Positions 45,025 through 54,729 of a DNA stretch of 64,000 bases are shown here, piece after piece (the first letter of the stretch is position 1; every line of letters begins with the position of its first letter). The notes under the pieces are model-generated. The model did not search any database. It saw only the letters and a list, made by a program, of their open reading frames with translations, and had not been told where the DNA came from. Both the position numbers and the translations under genes were made by a program. Origin of the DNA: Linanthus parryae. Taxonomy: Eukaryota; Streptophyta; Magnoliopsida; Ericales; Polemoniaceae. The stretch lies in NCBI GenBank assembly GCA_023055425.1, contig JALGPY010000010.1, forward strand, positions 51,993,665 through 52,057,664. The letters run 5' to 3'.

Positions 45025-45244
45025 CTTCTCTCATTTCATGCGTTTTATTATAACGTCGCTTAATGTCTTGTATGGCTACGATTTACACAATCTCCTCTCC
45101 CATATGAGAGGATTGTAATCTCATCTCTCCCACATGAGAGCGTTATAATAAGAGAATTCTCCCAAATGAGAAATTTCATATTGCTGGATGTCAATTTTGC
45201 TTTATTTCAGTTTGTTAACTGTTAACAATGGTTTATCCGCTACA
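45025..45244 (+). other. Short post-pol spacer of E4
   Basis: No gene is seen. Two copies of a short motif, CTCCCATATGAGAGGATTGTAA and CTCCCACATGAGAGCGTTATAA-like, stand at about 45101 and 45128 (only the shared CTCCCA.ATGAGAG core is meant). Each core is itself nearly palindromic. Confidence 0.4.
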
Positions 45245-45905
45245 ATAGCAATCTGCAAAATGCGATCTTAACTGATCATCTAAGCCTATATGTCACGATA
45301 GCATCTCATGCAAATGCGATCTTAATTGATCATCTAAGCCTATTTGTCACGATAGCAGCCTATGCAAATGCGATCTTAATTGATCATCTGAGCCTATCTG
45401 TTACGATAGCAGCCTATGCAAATGCGATCTTAATTGATCATATAAGCCTATCTGTTACGATAGCAGCCTATGCAAAATGCGATCTTAATTGATCATCTAA
45501 GCCTATCTGTTACGATATAAGCCTATGCAAATGCGATCTTAATTGATCATCTAAGCCTATCTGTTACGATAGCAGCCTATGAAAAATGCGATCTTAATTG
45601 ATCATCTAAGCCTATCTGTTACGATAGCAGCCTATGCAAATGCGATCTTAATTGATCATCTAAGCCTATCTGTCACGATAGCAGCCTATGCAAAACGATC
45701 TTAATTGATCTTCTAAAGCCTATCTGTTACGATAGCAACTCATGCGAAAAACGATCTTAATTGATCTTCTAAAGCCTATCTGCCACGATAGCAGCTCATA
45801 CGAAAAACTATCTTAATTGATCTATTAAAGCCTATCTGCCACGATAGCAACTCATGCGAAAAATGATCTTAAGTGATCTACAAAGGTCTATCTGATATGA
45901 TAGCG
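45245..45905 (+). repeat. Tandem array of about twelve 53-56 bp units in E4
   Basis: The unit contains GATCTTAATTGATC, TCTAAGCCTATCTGT and ACGATAGCAGCCTATGC. The GATCTT or equivalent recurs at 45264, 45318, 45372, 45426, 45481, 45535, 45590, 45644, 45697, 45753, 45809 and 45865. The later units are more diverged, and traces continue to about 46020. The array lies after pol and downstream of the end of the antisense gene in that gene's sense. It has no spacers of differing sequence and is not CRISPR-like. Confidence 0.92.
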
Positions 45906-47393
45906 CGTGAATCTGAAGGCTAATCACGAGCCCATCTGCCAAGATGGCACAGGTGCGAAAATACGATCTCGAACGATCTAGTGAAACATCTGCGAGTTCA
46001 TATGGCAGATAGCACATGCGAAACGTGAACATAGCATTATGCAAGGCGAAATATGCCGAAGCGCATGCGAAATTGTATTTTGTTGTAACGAAACAACAGA
46101 TAATACAAAAGGCTATTTATCATTATGAGTCGAAAAGACTTACAATTTATCTGTCTAGATAGCAGCTTACAAGCGAAAAGCTCAAATCTAACTACACAGC
46201 CAACATGGCTTACAATACATTCGAAAATTAGCTGACAAGTCAGCAGTGACACACCACGAGAATCCTGACTGAAAAGGATGAACCCACCGGTCCTAACACC
46301 GGCGATGCAATACACAGATCTGCGGCCAAAGATCTATAGCAAAAGGGATGCTGCTGCGAAGAGATCAACTCGTCATTCTCTACGTCCCTAGCGGCAAGAT
46401 CTGGGTAACGGTACGTCCACGACCCCAAGAGGTGACAAAGGCCTCTGTCTGATCAAGATAGGCACCGGAGGAACCTCCTGTTCCGGCGTATGCCGCCGTG
46501 CAAAACAGGGGAAGCAGTCATTCCTCTGGTGATGGGTTCCTTGTCATGATAGACAAGGGCATTGACGAGCCTCCTGAGTTCAAGAACGAAGAGGCAAGAA
46601 ATCCTCCTCCAGGGATGCTGGAGGAGAATTCCGCCGTTCATTACGATACGGTAGCACGGTCACTTCGGCGCTGCACCTCACCGGGAGGCGGCCGAAAACA
46701 TGACCTGCAAACATGATACAAGAAGAAAATTCTTCGAACACACATGAGATATCATTTCCATCTTCTTTATGATGGTTATAAAGAGCAATATTCCTCATAA
46801 AGTGGATCTTGGAAACTATTTCTATAGCACAAAGCGCAAACTCAGGATTCACAACTTGAAGTTGCCATGAATCAACGAAAAACAAGCGTTGAAGCCAGCA
46901 GTCGTAAGGACTCACGGCAAAACACATTTTTGGGATGAAGAACCCAAATGGCAAAGACAGGGTTTATATAGACCCTGTGGAGAATCTTCAGTTGCTAAGA
47001 TGAGTCAGCAGAATTCGAAAAGAGGGTAAGGTCAATCACTTACGCCTTGAAAAGCGGTAACGATCAATTACCCTACTAAAGGGTACGACGATTCAGTTGC
47101 GTATCCTAATAAATGACGGATGGTCAGGATTCGAATGGACTTCCCAACGAAAGCGTGCTTATCTTCCGAGAAATTAGCGCGAAAATCAAGCAGAGTATCA
47201 ATTGCTGATGTCATAATTGGATATGCACAGAGATATCCTATCAAATCCCCGAAAGGGCAAAACGGGCAAATCAATTCTTGTTGTTAAAAAAAAGGGGGGG
47301 GGGGGGAAAAACCCAAGCAACATTACATTAATGTTTTCAAACATTACATTAATGTTCCAGCTATTTTCTTGCTATTTTTCAAAATTCCAAAAA
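45906..47393. other. Noncoding region of E4 between the array and the antisense gene
   Basis: No convincing gene. Diverged repeat remnants continue to about 46070. A run of A followed by 13 G is at 47286-47306, and ACATTACATTAATGTT-type repeats follow at about 47319-47355. On the minus strand this region would be the 3' UTR of the antisense gene. Confidence 0.45.
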
Positions 47394-47869
47394 TTAAAGC
47401 AAATTCTTGATCAAGGAGTCATGGGGCGCGAACTGATGGCTCAGCTTCTCTACTTGCTCCACTTCTTGTTTCAGTTGCTCGCACCTGGCACTCATCTCAT
47501 GATAGAGCTTCAGAGCTTCGTCAACCTTTTGCTTTTGCTGCTCCACCTTCTGCTTCTCGGCTTCGAGGTTCTGGTGGCCGAGCTTCAAAGTTACGGCTGC
47601 GCGAATCAGAGTAACTCTTTTCATAAGAAATCTGAAACCCAGCCTGCCTTGAACTTTGGTCAGGAGATTTTGGCACATGCCACAAAGCAATTCAGCACTT
47701 TGGACGGAAATGGTCGCAGGCGTAGCCGCAGACAGCTGCTCCAAAATCCAAATGGCTTCAGTAAGAAACAGCCTCCTGTCGAAGGGCTCTATCTCCAGAG
47801 ATATCACAAATGATTGGGGGTAGGTGAGGCGCATCCGAACTACCCAGTCCACATCAGTTTGCTTCAAAC
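47394..47869 (-). CDS. Exon 5 of the E4 antisense gene (coiled-coil end)
   Basis: Starts after ATCGCTTTAG and ends at a stop at 47394. The first half is hydrophobic and helical (FLTEAIWILEQLSAATP), the second half is a heptad-like coil (LEAEKQKVEQQKQKVDEALK). The antisense ORF of E1 ends in a coiled coil at the same place. Confidence 0.74.
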
Positions 47870-50800
47870 CTAAAGCGATGTCAAAGCTAAGTTATGATGT
47901 CAAACTCACAAGTGAATAATGCGAGATGCAAACAGTAAATCTCTACTTACCAGTTCCTTCCAGAATCTCATGAAGAGAAGGAATGCGCGCTGCCGGGGTG
48001 GTCGAAGACTGTCCTCGCTCCATAGCTCTCCTGTCAGCTGCGAGCTCTAACCTCTCGTAGTCAGGAGGAAGAGTATAGGCCGCACCAGCTGCGACTGCAT
48101 TCCCAACCTGCGAGCCCCAAAAGCTCCACGCAGGAATAGGTGCCACTGACTCAGTCATCGCCGGAGGCGAAGTGACAGCCGAAGCCGCTTGGCGAGGGAC
48201 GCTCTCAGATGCGGAAGCATCAGCAGCACTTGTCCTTATTTCCTCAGCGCCAGTATGGGCATCTTCCTCCATTAGCACAGCATCAGCTTCAGCATCATCA
48301 GAAAGTTCGATGACGTCCTCAAGAGGCTCTCCTGCATATTCCGCGGCTGCGACGGGCTTCTCGGTATGGGAGCTCGGAATCGGAACATAGGATGCAGAAG
48401 GCTGACTCCTTTGCTCCAGCGCAAGTTCCTCAGCATTGCCTGCGACACAAAATGCGATGGTATGAGGTAACTCGCATTGAACGTTATTTTACTATCTTTG
48501 CTAAAGCTAAGAGCAAGAACCTCCACGCGAAGGTGGGATTGATGTATCTTCGTCATACACTAAAGACGTGGAACCATGTCCTGTTAGTGTGTCCTCATTA
48601 AGCAAGTCTTTAAGAGGAGCGTGACCTGGGATGCGAAGAAACCAGTCATGATTCTGTTTCAAGTTGCTCAGGTCTAGTACATGCATATCGCTCAAATGGT
48701 TACCTGAAGGTTCTCCGCACTTGCCTACTAGCCAACGGCGAATGTCAGCCTTTGACACACCATGCTTGAACGCACCCACAATAACATCTCTATAAGTTAC
48801 TGCGAGATTGAAGATCTCACCTTTATCGCCGCCTGCGATTTCTTCAAAGTCCGCTTGGGCTTGCTCCAAGGCTGCTGTATCCTCTTCTGGAATCGCATCC
48901 TCCTCCTCCGCCTGAGGAGCCACTTCTTCGGGAAGCTCATCTTCCTCGGTAGCTGGACGCACTAAGTCGTCAACATGTTGCTCTTCGAGGCTCCGCTGTC
49001 TCACACGCTCGAGCTCCTCCTCTTCCCGCTGTCTTCTTCTTTCAGCAGCCTCCGCGGCTGTCTTCCTGGACTCAGCAAGAACGTCCTCGCTTATGGGATC
49101 GTCTGGAACACCAGAATGGGTATCTCTCCTTCGTCTCTTGGCCAAAAAGCTACCAATGATCTCATCATCATCATCATCTGCGAAGAAATGATTGGTTTAG
49201 AAAGAATTGCAAAAGAATTACGATAATGAGAAAGAAGACGCGACGGAGGTACCTCCTGATTCTTCCTCATGCATCACCACTGCTCTTTCTTCTTCATCAC
49301 TTTCTCTGGGCTCCTACCTCTCTCCTTCCTCCTGGTTAAATGGAACGAAAGACTCAACTGCGAGCTCTTTTCGCACTTTGCTGGGCATGCGACCTTTGCC
49401 TTTGTCCTTGACAGAAAGGGACCTCGCCGGAGGGTAAGTTGGAGAACTTCTGGGGGAAGAAATTGTAATTCCCTTTTGCCTGGGTCTCTTCACTTTCGGC
49501 GCCACAGTCGCTGGAGGGGACGGATCATCTCTGGGTGGAGACGAGGCCGGAGCATTGTCTATCAGCGAGTCAGCAAAAACGTTCATGACTGCGCGAATCC
49601 TGGTCTCGACCTCGGGGTCCATCCTCCATGCTAGCAGAAACGACTGTCCTTGTCTTTTGGTGGCAACAATGGTGTTAACCAACGACTTGGAACGATCACC
49701 AGATGCGAATCTCCGCACATGACACTGCATCAAACAAATACAGAATAAGGGCATCAACATCTGGAAATCAAGAAGCTTAACGCATGCGAAAAATTGCTTA
49801 CCTTAGCAAATGCCTCACTATATTTGGCAACATGCGTGTCGCCCTTCTTAACTGCGGCGATCTTTTCCTTCAGAATGACGTCAGGGCACAAATGGTTCTC
49901 ACGATCCAACAATGAGTAGCAACCATATTCTGATTCGCTCAGACTGCAATTGGGGCGAAACGGAAAAGAATTTCTCTTAATCAAGGGAGCTCTACTTGGC
50001 TGAGCAGCCGACTGCGTCTCAATCCTCGTTTGCTGGGCGACCCAGTATGCGAGCCAGTTTTGGAAACAACCACCCTCGCGGGTACCTGCAGGCTGCTCAA
50101 AAGGAAGATTGTTCATGAAGACTGTCTTGCACTCCTTTGTTAGCAAGCGCTTATAGCAACCTCTGATAATGGACTGGGGCCAGATTGATGGTGCCACTGC
50201 ATCAAAGCCGAACTGGGGAGAAACTCGAGTGGGGTCAACATCCACCGTAATCCTCTCATACCTTGGCGCGAGCTCACAAATATGCTCTGCGAGGGTAGGA
50301 AGGGAACCTCGTAGACACCAGCAAAAGAACTCGCGATAGCGCTCATGGAAATGCGATCCCTCTTCAAAGAGAAGCTCTTCTGAGAAGACAACACCCTTAG
50401 TGGGGTACATCTTTGGAAACCATCGCACGTTCTCGATGCGCATGGCATAAGGCCTGGCAGTGAACTCTCGCCGTTTTTCACAGATCAGACTCCAAGCGCA
50501 CTTGGTACTGTTCGCTCCGAACCACCTCGCAGCCCTGCCACTATTACGCTTCTCCGTCTCGCCTGGGGGACACCACTTTTCGGGTTTAAGAGCAGTTGGA
50601 GCATAGGATGGCCATCGCTCGAAGACCCACATCGTCAAGAAAGAAATGTTGACGAAAGTCAGTATATCGAGGCGACCGCGCGACTCTTTCATGGCCAGAA
50701 CCAGCTGATCGAGCCTATAGTACAGCGTGCCCAAGACCAAGGGTCCGAGTGCGACTCTCTGACCGAGGGCGAGCCTCAAAGCAAGCGGCAGAACGTGGTA

Positions 50801-51682
50801 AAAGACCCCATCATGTGGGTGACCGTCAATTAAGTACCTTGACAGCCATGCACAGAGGAAAGCACAAAGGGTCAAGTGATAGCCTTTACCCTCCACGTAA
50901 TTCTCGGCCTCTGGGTTCTCACTCAGAAGCTTCTTGGTGATGCTGCTATTCACATAGTCTCGAAAGAAGTACTGCAACCATTTGTTCCGGGTGTTCTTCG
51001 CAGACGTATCAACTAACTGCCAGTTTGGAAGGGCCTTGGTAGTGGTCCACCGGGTGGAGATTTTCTTCACCTCTGCTAGGCATTCCTCCATCTGCGTGTA
51101 TAAAGCAATGTCCGCAGACGTCCTCAAAGGACTCAAAGGGTCCACTTCACCCATGGGGGAAAGATCGTACAGCATATGCACGTCCTCGAGTGTGGGGGCA
51201 GCCTCGAACTCAGCAAAGTGGAACGTGTGAGTCGCACGCGAGTAACGGGAAAGAAGGTCTAGAAGCATGGACTGGTCCAGCTTCACGGCAGCACCCTTCA
51301 TAGCACGGACAGCGAAGTATACGCCGGCTTCATCAAGAGTCGCAGCATGATTGGTCAACACATGGTCAATCCACTCATCCATGTAGTCCAATTTCTGGAC
51401 AAAAGCTTGGGTGGAAATTGCAGTGTAGGGGAAGTACCCGTTTTCGATTCCCAATCGAACCACATCTTCGGAGCCGATTAACTCGAGCAAGGCTGAGTTA
51501 ACCGGGGGAGTCAGTGTTAGCAATCCCTCAATTGGGACAGGAGCAGGCATTCTCTTCGCCTTAACCCTCGCATGGTAGAAATCTTTGCCACCTAGATAGG
51601 GGGCTTTTCGCCACAAGGCATGCGGAAGATCGGGTATCTCTTCGTCCTCCTTGGTGGGTCTGGTTCCTTTTGTCTTGGCCAT
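47394..51682 (-). CDS. Five-exon antisense gene of E4 with a plant-mobile-domain-like first exon
   Basis: The gene runs opposite to gag-pol, between pol and the 3' LTR. Exons are 51682-49802, 49724-49253, 49177-48521, 48439-47951 and 47869-47394. All four introns are 75-81 bases, start GT and end AG, and the phases join without a shift (0, 1, 1, 1). The total is 1325 codons including the stop. One TAG at 49316-49314 in exon 2 interrupts it. Exon 1 resembles the plant mobile domain (PMD, also called aminotransferase-like) found in antisense ORFs of Tat elements. Middle exons are acidic and coiled-coil-like; the last exon ends in a coiled coil. The function is unknown. The host relatives of PMD proteins act in silencing and meristem upkeep, so interference with silencing is a possible but unproven role. 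Confidence 0.75.
47951..48439 (-). CDS. Exon 4 of the E4 antisense gene
   Basis: Starts after TGTGTCGCAG, open throughout, rich in alanine, serine, proline and glutamate, with a LEDVIELSDDAEAD acidic stretch. Ends ACT G/GTAAGT at 47951, a near-ideal donor. Confidence 0.72.
48521..49177 (-). CDS. Exon 3 of the E4 antisense gene
   Basis: Starts after TTCTTCGCAG in a run of aspartate codons, then a basic KRRRRD stretch, a helical EEEELERVRQRSLEEQ stretch, an acidic stretch, and a region with WLVGKCGE and WFLRIPGHAPLKDLL. Ends CGT GGA G/GTTCTT at 48521. Confidence 0.72.
49253..49724 (-). CDS. Exon 2 of the E4 antisense gene
   Basis: Starts after TTTGATGCAG with CHVRRFASGDRSK and ends GGA G/GTACCT. 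It is rich in proline, serine and basic residues (PKVKRPRQKG) and ends acidic. A TAG at 49316-49314 breaks the frame; the downstream part of the exon is still protein-like, so the stop looks like a late change. An alternative donor at the stop itself (GAG/GTAGG) would put exon 3 out of frame. Confidence 0.65.
49802..51682 (-). CDS. Exon 1 of the E4 antisense gene (PMD-like)
   Basis: Starts with MAKTKGTRPTKEDEEIPDLP and is open for 627 codons to a donor site AAG/GTAAGC at 49802. Residues about 95-420 hold the domain: FHFAEFEAAPTLEDVHMLYD near residues 154-173 matches the family signature in which a glutamate-rich strand is followed by TLEDV and a leucine-rich turn. Later parts include a WFPKMYP stretch and FQNWLAYWVAQQT. 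The reading frame in this exon is intact, unlike gag-pol of the same element. Confidence 0.8.
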
Positions 51683-52397
51683 TCCTGCGGAAGAGCAAGA
51701 AAAAGGGGGGAGAAATATGCTACACTTCAGTTTGAATTTCGAGATTCAGGATCTACGGAAAGAAAGATGAATAGTTTCTGGTATCGATTTCAGAAATTAG
51801 AGGGTTGCATTATCAGTGATTTCAAAACCTCACAACCGAAGTCCTTATTATTGAAGGATTAAAGAAAAAGTGGGTTCGAAGATCAAAGCTTCTTCACAAG
51901 TTTCAACAGATAATATGGGTTTGCAGATCCAACACAGTTCAAAGGCATACGCTGGTATTTTAAATTGAAATTGAACAAGGCCAACCTTGTTTTCGTGAAG
52001 CTTGCTTGGATATGCACAGTTGGAGAAGACGATTTGCAGTTCTGAACTGGTGATTGATTATCTGAATCTGCTCTCGAAGATCTCCGGGTACCATTCACTT
52101 TAAGAGAAAGAAGTGATGCTTTGCAACAATGGAGGATACAAAGTATTTATCCAAAAACAATGAAAGGTTGTGTCCTTTCAGTAGTCGAATCGCAACCGTC
52201 ACCGTCGAATCGCGCAATCACAGGACAAGCTGACGTCACGCCTAAAACCCTAAAGGCCAGACGGCACGACTCTAGGGGTTTTAGGTCATAATGGCACGCA
52301 CGGGGGCTGAACTTACCCGTATTTGAATTGGTGCGTGGCGGCGACGCGTACGTTGGTTTCCGCGCATGGAAGTCTATACAGCTATGAGTCTTCACGC
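51683..52397 (-). promoter_or_regulatory. Upstream region of the E4 antisense gene
   Basis: No gene. As the 5' side of the antisense gene it should hold its promoter and leader. A TATA-like GGATAAATACTT lies on the minus strand at about 52142-52153, about 460 bases before the ATG. That is motif and place only. Confidence 0.3.
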
Positions 52398-52413
52398 GCA
52401 GAAAGGGGGCTAA
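52398..52413 (+). other. E4 polypurine tract
   Basis: GCAGAAAGGGGGCTAA directly before the 3' LTR. The core AGGGGGCTAA resembles the E1 tract GTGGGGGCTAAT at 61928-61940. Confidence 0.75.
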
Positions 52414-53040
52414 TGCAGATAGTTCTTTCTGAGCTGACAGATCTTGGCCACGTGGCAACCATCCAGCACACCATATTGTGCTCCACACACACTGGATCAC
52501 CAGCCGAGCTGATCCATGTGGGGGCTGCAAGACAGAGCCCTCGCATACCACTGCACGGGACTTGTAGGGACTTAGTGGTTTGGAGGCTAGAGTAAGCCCT
52601 TTAGCGTGCGAGCCAAGCCCGCGCGCGACCTTTAGTAACTGCTTTGAGAGATTTATGGCACGAGATCCATAAACCCGGTCAATCCGGTCAAACCCGGTCA
52701 ACCTCGTAACGGTTCCGGTATTCGCGCACAACGTGCTGTAACGGTCCCTATATACTCGGACGAACGTGCCGTTATGGTTAAGCTAATTAAGCCGCCATTA
52801 ATGGGCGCATTAACCACACTACAACGGTCATGTTCTCTGCTATATATAGGACGTTAATCTTTCCATACAAAGGAGAACACACGAGCCATACGCGGAAGCT
52901 CTGCCAAACCTCTGTCTATCTCTCAGACATTACTACTGCCTTACTCTCTCCCTACACACAACCCCACTCTTCCTGTGCGATCTCTGATCCTATACATACG
53001 GTGTACACGGAGGACTCCCCGCCGGAATCTCTTGTGCACA
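52414..53040 (+). repeat. E4 3' LTR
   Basis: The 627-bp copy begins TGCAGATAG and ends TTGTGCACA. It has the TATATATA at 52841-52848 and the three GGTCAA motifs. It is uninterrupted and shows the empty site for E3. Confidence 0.94.
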
Positions 53041-54457
53041 TAGAAATGATAATCGAGTAGCTGACGCGTTAGCGAACCTAGATGCTACTTTAGCTGCCTC
53101 AGATGACAATGCTTTGAAAGTACCTGTGTGTCGAAGGTGGGTGGTTCTGCCGGCCTCGGAAAGACACGAAGAAGTTAATCAGATTTCGGTATATGTCGTT
53201 GATGCCAGTGATTGGCGGCAGCCTATCATTGACTACCTACAACACGGGAAGTTACCGGACGATCCACGTCACAAGACGGAGATAAGAAGGATGTCTCCTC
53301 GATTCGTCTATCATAAGGATACTCTCTTCCGACGATCGTTTGAAGGAGTCATCTTGCGTTGCCTAGACGTGGAAGAAGCACGACACGCCATGGAGGAAGC
53401 ACATTCTGGTATATGCGGAGCTCATCAGTCAGGACCTAAGCTTCATTTTCGCATAAAGCGAATGGGTTATTATTGGCCTACTATGGTTAAGGATTGTATG
53501 GAATACGCGAAAAGGTGTCAAGCATGCCAATTCCATGCAAACTTTATCCACCAGCCACCCGAGCCGCTTCATCCTACTGTTGCCTCATGGCCCTTTGATG
53601 CTTGGGGGCTTGATGCAATCGGGCCACTCCCTAAGTCGTCGGCTGGTCACTTGTATATCCTTGCGGCAACGAACTATTTTTCGAAGTGGGCTGAAGCCAT
53701 TCCTTTGAAAGCAGTGAAAAAGGAAAATGTTGTGAACTTCATCAAATCCAACATAATATTTCGGTATGGTGTGCCTCGATACGTGATAACTGACAATGGG
53801 ACGCCGTTTGACAACTCCTTGATGACAAAGCTTTGCTAGAAATTTCAATTCAAGCAAAGGAAGTCTTCGATGTACAACGCGCCAGCAAACGGACTCGCCG
53901 AAGCATTCAACAAGACTTTGGGGAGCCTCTTGAAGAAAGTGGTAGCAAAATCCAAACGTGATTGGCATGAACGGATTGAGGAAGCTCTTTGGGCATATCG
54001 CACCACCTATCGGACTCCAACTCAAGCAACTCCGTATTCACTCGTGTATGGTGTTGAAGCGGTGCTTCCCCTCGAGCGACAAATCCCATCCTTGAGGATC
54101 GCATTGCAAGAGGGTCTTACAGATGAGGATAACGCAAAACTACGCCTTGCTGAGTTAGAGGCGCTGGATGAGAAAAGGTTGCAGGCTCAAGAGCAACTCG
54201 AGTGTTACCAATCAAGGCTAGCCAAGGCATTCAACAAGAGAGTTAGGCCTCGTTCTTTCCAAGTTGGAGATCTTGTGCTCGCTGTCCGTAGATCCATCAT
54301 CACCACCCATAGAACCGGAAATAAGTTTTCCTCCAAGTGGGACGGTCCATACACAGTGTTGGAAGTTTACACAAACGGAGCCTACAAGATCATCGACGGA
54401 GAAGGCATAAGAGTTGGTTCAATCAATGGCAAATTCTTGAAGCGTTATTACCCTTGA
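53041..54457 (+). pseudogene. pol: E1 pol, third part (end of second RNase H and integrase)
   Basis: Coding of E1 resumes at the first base after E4. It begins with the last aspartate region of the second RNase H (DNRVADALANLD). A single HHCC unit follows (HSGICGAHQSG, CQACQF at about 53405-53530). The integrase core has WGLDAIGPL (about 53603), TDNGTPFD (about 53790) and NGLAEAFNKTL (about 53880). A TAG at 53837-53839, which fits a CAG change, interrupts the core between the second aspartate and the glutamate. The frame ends in FLKRYYP at 54457. All three catalytic residues are kept. Confidence 0.88.
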
Positions 54458-54500
54458 GCGGGTACATACTCCTCATCGCATGAGTATAAACTGCACGATC

Positions 54501-54542
<42 letters not shown>

Positions 54543-54729
54543 GAACTACGTTTGGCTTGATCCTGCAAAGGTACGTAGGCAGCCTGAAATTTTGTTTTAG
54601 GTGCAGCCATAACAAAAAAAATCGTATCTCCCCTCAAAGGTGTGGTATATTCCAGCAACCAGTAAAGCTCGAGCTAACTTCTATCCGAGACATCCTTCCC
54701 AAAGTAATGACATACGTACCCGTGTTTCC
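54458..54729 (+). other. E1 post-pol leader with a poly-A run
   Basis: A run of 38 A is at 54503-54540, followed by GGTACGTAGGCAGCC at 54569-54583, a motif often found shortly after pol in Tat-like elements. No gene is seen. Confidence 0.5.

Larger units (their letters stand above)
24904..53040 (+). mobile_element. E4: Tat-like Ty3/gypsy retrotransposon inserted in E1, itself hit by E3
   Basis: The ends are set by 627-bp LTRs: the left one is split by E3 (24904-25519 plus 38618-38628), the right one is 52414-53040. Without E3 the element is about 15.0 kb. It has a primer site at 38632, gag-pol on the plus strand to 45024, a 54-bp tandem array, a five-exon antisense gene (51682 to 47394) and a polypurine tract at 52398-52413. 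No 5-bp target duplication is seen: the left flank is gtacc and the right flank tagaa, and joining the flanks directly keeps the E1 reading frame. The LTR copies differ at about 16 of 627 positions. Confidence 0.92.

Noticed and set aside
45245..45905. CRISPR-like array
   Set aside because: The units are contiguous with no unique spacers, and the setting is a plant retrotransposon.
47286..47306. A and G run as a polypurine tract with a hidden LTR
   Set aside because: No LTR start follows, and the E4 polypurine tract and LTR are clearly placed at 52398-52414.
49314..49316. Use of the exon 2 TAG as a splice donor
   Set aside because: A donor there would put exon 3 out of frame, while the donor at 49253 keeps the frame and leaves protein-like sequence between.
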